Position numbers and translations under genes: made by a program. The notes beneath the pieces were generated by a model. The model saw only the letters and a program-made list of their open reading frames with translations. It searched no databases and had not been told where the DNA came from. 64,000 nt of DNA from Glandiceps talaboti (taxonomy: Eukaryota; Hemichordata; Enteropneusta; Spengelidae), in assembly GCF_964340395.1 (NCBI RefSeq), contig NC_135560.1, positions 3,596,498 through 3,660,497 of the forward strand, read 5' to 3'. This document shows, piece after piece, positions 62,358 through 64,000 of the stretch (positions are counted from its first letter, which is position 1; each line of letters starts with the position of its first letter).

Positions 62358-63535
62358 TTTTAGACTGCGATTCGACGTATTGCAGATCAAATAGATATTG
62401 CAGTAATGATGAATGTCCTAACTGAACTGTTACGCCGGTAGCTGGCGTACTTGCAAATTGCTATATTCATAATACCTTGCTGAGGCCTAATAAAACATGT
62501 GTTTCCGATTACGCTGGGGTAGGTAAACTTTTGCATTTATTTCATTATATATATTTTTCATGTGTGAGTGTCTAGTTCAGGTTTTCCATTTTTTCCATAT
62601 GGTCTCTGTGTTATTTATTTCTTCCTATCAGATGTACAGCCATTACAGATTGGTAGAACAGTTTATATTGTCTTTTTAAGTTGATTTCACAAATGTTTAC
62701 CATTTTATGATTTTTTCTCGAGTACGTAAAAGAAAGTTTAGGATTGGCAGTGAAAAACTAGGTGGGTCGGGTAACCGGAACCACACAATTATTGTTTTAG
62801 GTCACATACAGTGTGCACGTGCAAGTCACTTTTATTAATAAGAAGTGCAACATTAAATAAAAAGACAACATTTCTTTACCCACAAAATCCATTTTTGCTT
62901 AAAACCTGTTGTATTATGTGAACGTAATATAAATAATACATTAATACAAGACAACGTAACAAGTCTGTTCGTTCTGTGTACTCACGTTAATTCTATTGGC
63001 GATAGCAACGGCAACAACTTTCTATTTTGATACTTTCATATTCCACTATTAATGAGATAATTCTTATGAAATCAATTCATGTATATAATCTAACAAACAC
63101 ATTAATTGGTAGCCAAGTAATGTATCCAAACTGGCAACTAAATTTTTAAGTGTCATATAAGCACCCCATGTCCATTGATACATTTTAATATTCAACAATA
63201 TTGTTATCCCTCGTAAAAAATACGAATTATTAGAGAGTGCAATGGGCTAGGTCCCATATTTATAAAGAAGGTTAAAGTAGATCAGAAGGAATGTGATGAG
63301 ACAATGATAAGCCTCGCAGTAATTCAAGTATGACGAGTGATGTGACAGATATGGGATTTTTAGTATGTCAGATACTGAAGAACACGATTGCAGAGAGACT
63401 CACTTCATACAGCATATCGATACCCTTAATCTAGGAGATGACCTTACCTACGGAAAGTCGTGAGTTATCATTTCATAATCACTTGACATTTTGATTGAAT
63501 CAGATGAAACAAAGATTTTAATGTTAAAAGCCTAT
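62358..63535. promoter_or_regulatory. Upstream region of the receptor gene, no defined promoter
   Basis: This must hold the 5' UTR and promoter, or a 5' UTR intron, of the minus-strand receptor. I see no clear TATA box at a sensible distance or other defined element. GGGTCGGGTAACCGGAACCA near 62764 resembles AAGTCGGGTAATCGGAAACA near 24847, so part of it may be a dispersed repeat. Confidence 0.3.
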
Positions 63536-63539
63536 TTAA

Positions 63540-63828
63540 AGTGGCCATATGATGGAGATTGGGTATATATTTTGGATTTTTAATTTATAAGCACTATTAT
63601 CATGGCTTCCTACTGAACAATCTACGTGAAACAAAAAAACTCTTGTTTATAAATCAATAAATTGCAAAGATATTTGCAATTATACAAATATAACAACACA
63701 TTTACATATTCCCCTTTTGCAATTTAGAGAGTTACAAACACAGATTTGGGCAAAGTTGTTTCATATTGATTTTTGAAGTAGGAAGCCATATCCAAAATAG
63801 ATACCCAATACTAATCCATATGACCGCT
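63540..63828. mobile_element. TTAA-flanked MITE, 289 bp, complete
   Basis: Left end AGTGGCCATATG, then GATTGGGTATATATTTTGG. The right end, read inverted, is AGCGGTCATATG, then TATTGGGTATCTATTTTGG. ATGGCTTCCTACT also occurs, inverted, at both ends. TTAA lies directly outside each end (63536-63539 and 63829-63832). The left end is shared with the solo end at 24388. No coding capacity. Confidence 0.88.
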
Positions 63829-64000
63829 TTAAGAAATTGAAACTTACATGTGCATCCATCTAACAACAGTGATACTTTATGAATTTCACAAAATAGATGA
63901 AAACAGTTATAACTCGGAGCATGGAGTGAACGACTCGAGCTATTTAATCTAAAAAAACTCCTGCAGCATACATAACTGGTATGATATTGCTAGTACCAAT

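Noticed and set aside
62358-62390. Extending the receptor N-terminus 11 residues to TTG at 62390
   Set aside because: No ATG upstream of 62357 in the frame; a TTG start is unlikely in an animal gene.

Overview
The window is animal (metazoan) nuclear DNA: AT-rich, very gene-poor, dense in long microsatellites and minisatellites, and carrying fragments of several retrotransposon classes plus many small DNA transposons with inverted ends. Nothing in it looks bacterial or viral (no operons, no Shine-Dalgarno-led gene series). The mix of Tx1/L1-like, CR1-like, restriction-like-endonuclease and Penelope-like retroelements, a DUF7869-like gene and a somatostatin/allatostatin-C-type receptor fits a marine invertebrate such as a hemichordate, lancelet or lophotrochozoan. 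The sequence does not settle which.

Layout. 0-3 kb: two unrelated minisatellites, a 50-bp unit and a 61-bp unit with 26 copies, most of which carry the palindrome TGACGTCA. 4-7 kb: a LINE 3' fragment between ACAT microsatellites, then a second LINE tail. 8.8-9.7 kb: a frameshifted DUF7869-like gene remnant. 10-11.2 kb: long TA tracts. 12.2-13.7 kb: a non-autonomous DNA transposon with an exact 5-bp target duplication; a longer relative lies at 54.1-56.2 kb. 14-31 kb: mostly unassigned sequence with microsatellites, a LINE scrap, a TTAA-flanked MITE and a doubtful exon. 31.7-36.1 kb: two copies of a MITE family, one enclosing two LINE tails. 37-40.2 kb: a Tx1/L1-like LINE nested inside another LINE. 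40.6-41.1 kb: a Penelope-like fragment. 42-52 kb: minisatellites, a duplicated repeat in which one copy holds a perfect 371-bp palindrome, and two oppositely oriented arrays of a roughly 147-bp unit, one containing an exact 763-bp tandem duplication. 58-60.8 kb: a foldback element between TA tracts, a 39-bp minisatellite and a CACT microsatellite.

The only convincing host gene is an intronless rhodopsin-class GPCR on the minus strand at 61146-62357. Its third membrane segment matches the somatostatin/allatostatin-C receptor group. A 289-bp TTAA-flanked MITE lies about 1.2 kb upstream of it.

The genes do not form a pathway. What the window records well is mobile-element history: clean target-site duplications, a nested insertion whose host frame rejoins, foldbacks and recent local duplications. 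Many short open frames here are translations of microsatellites and are left out. Identities rest on reading motifs by eye; no database search was possible.
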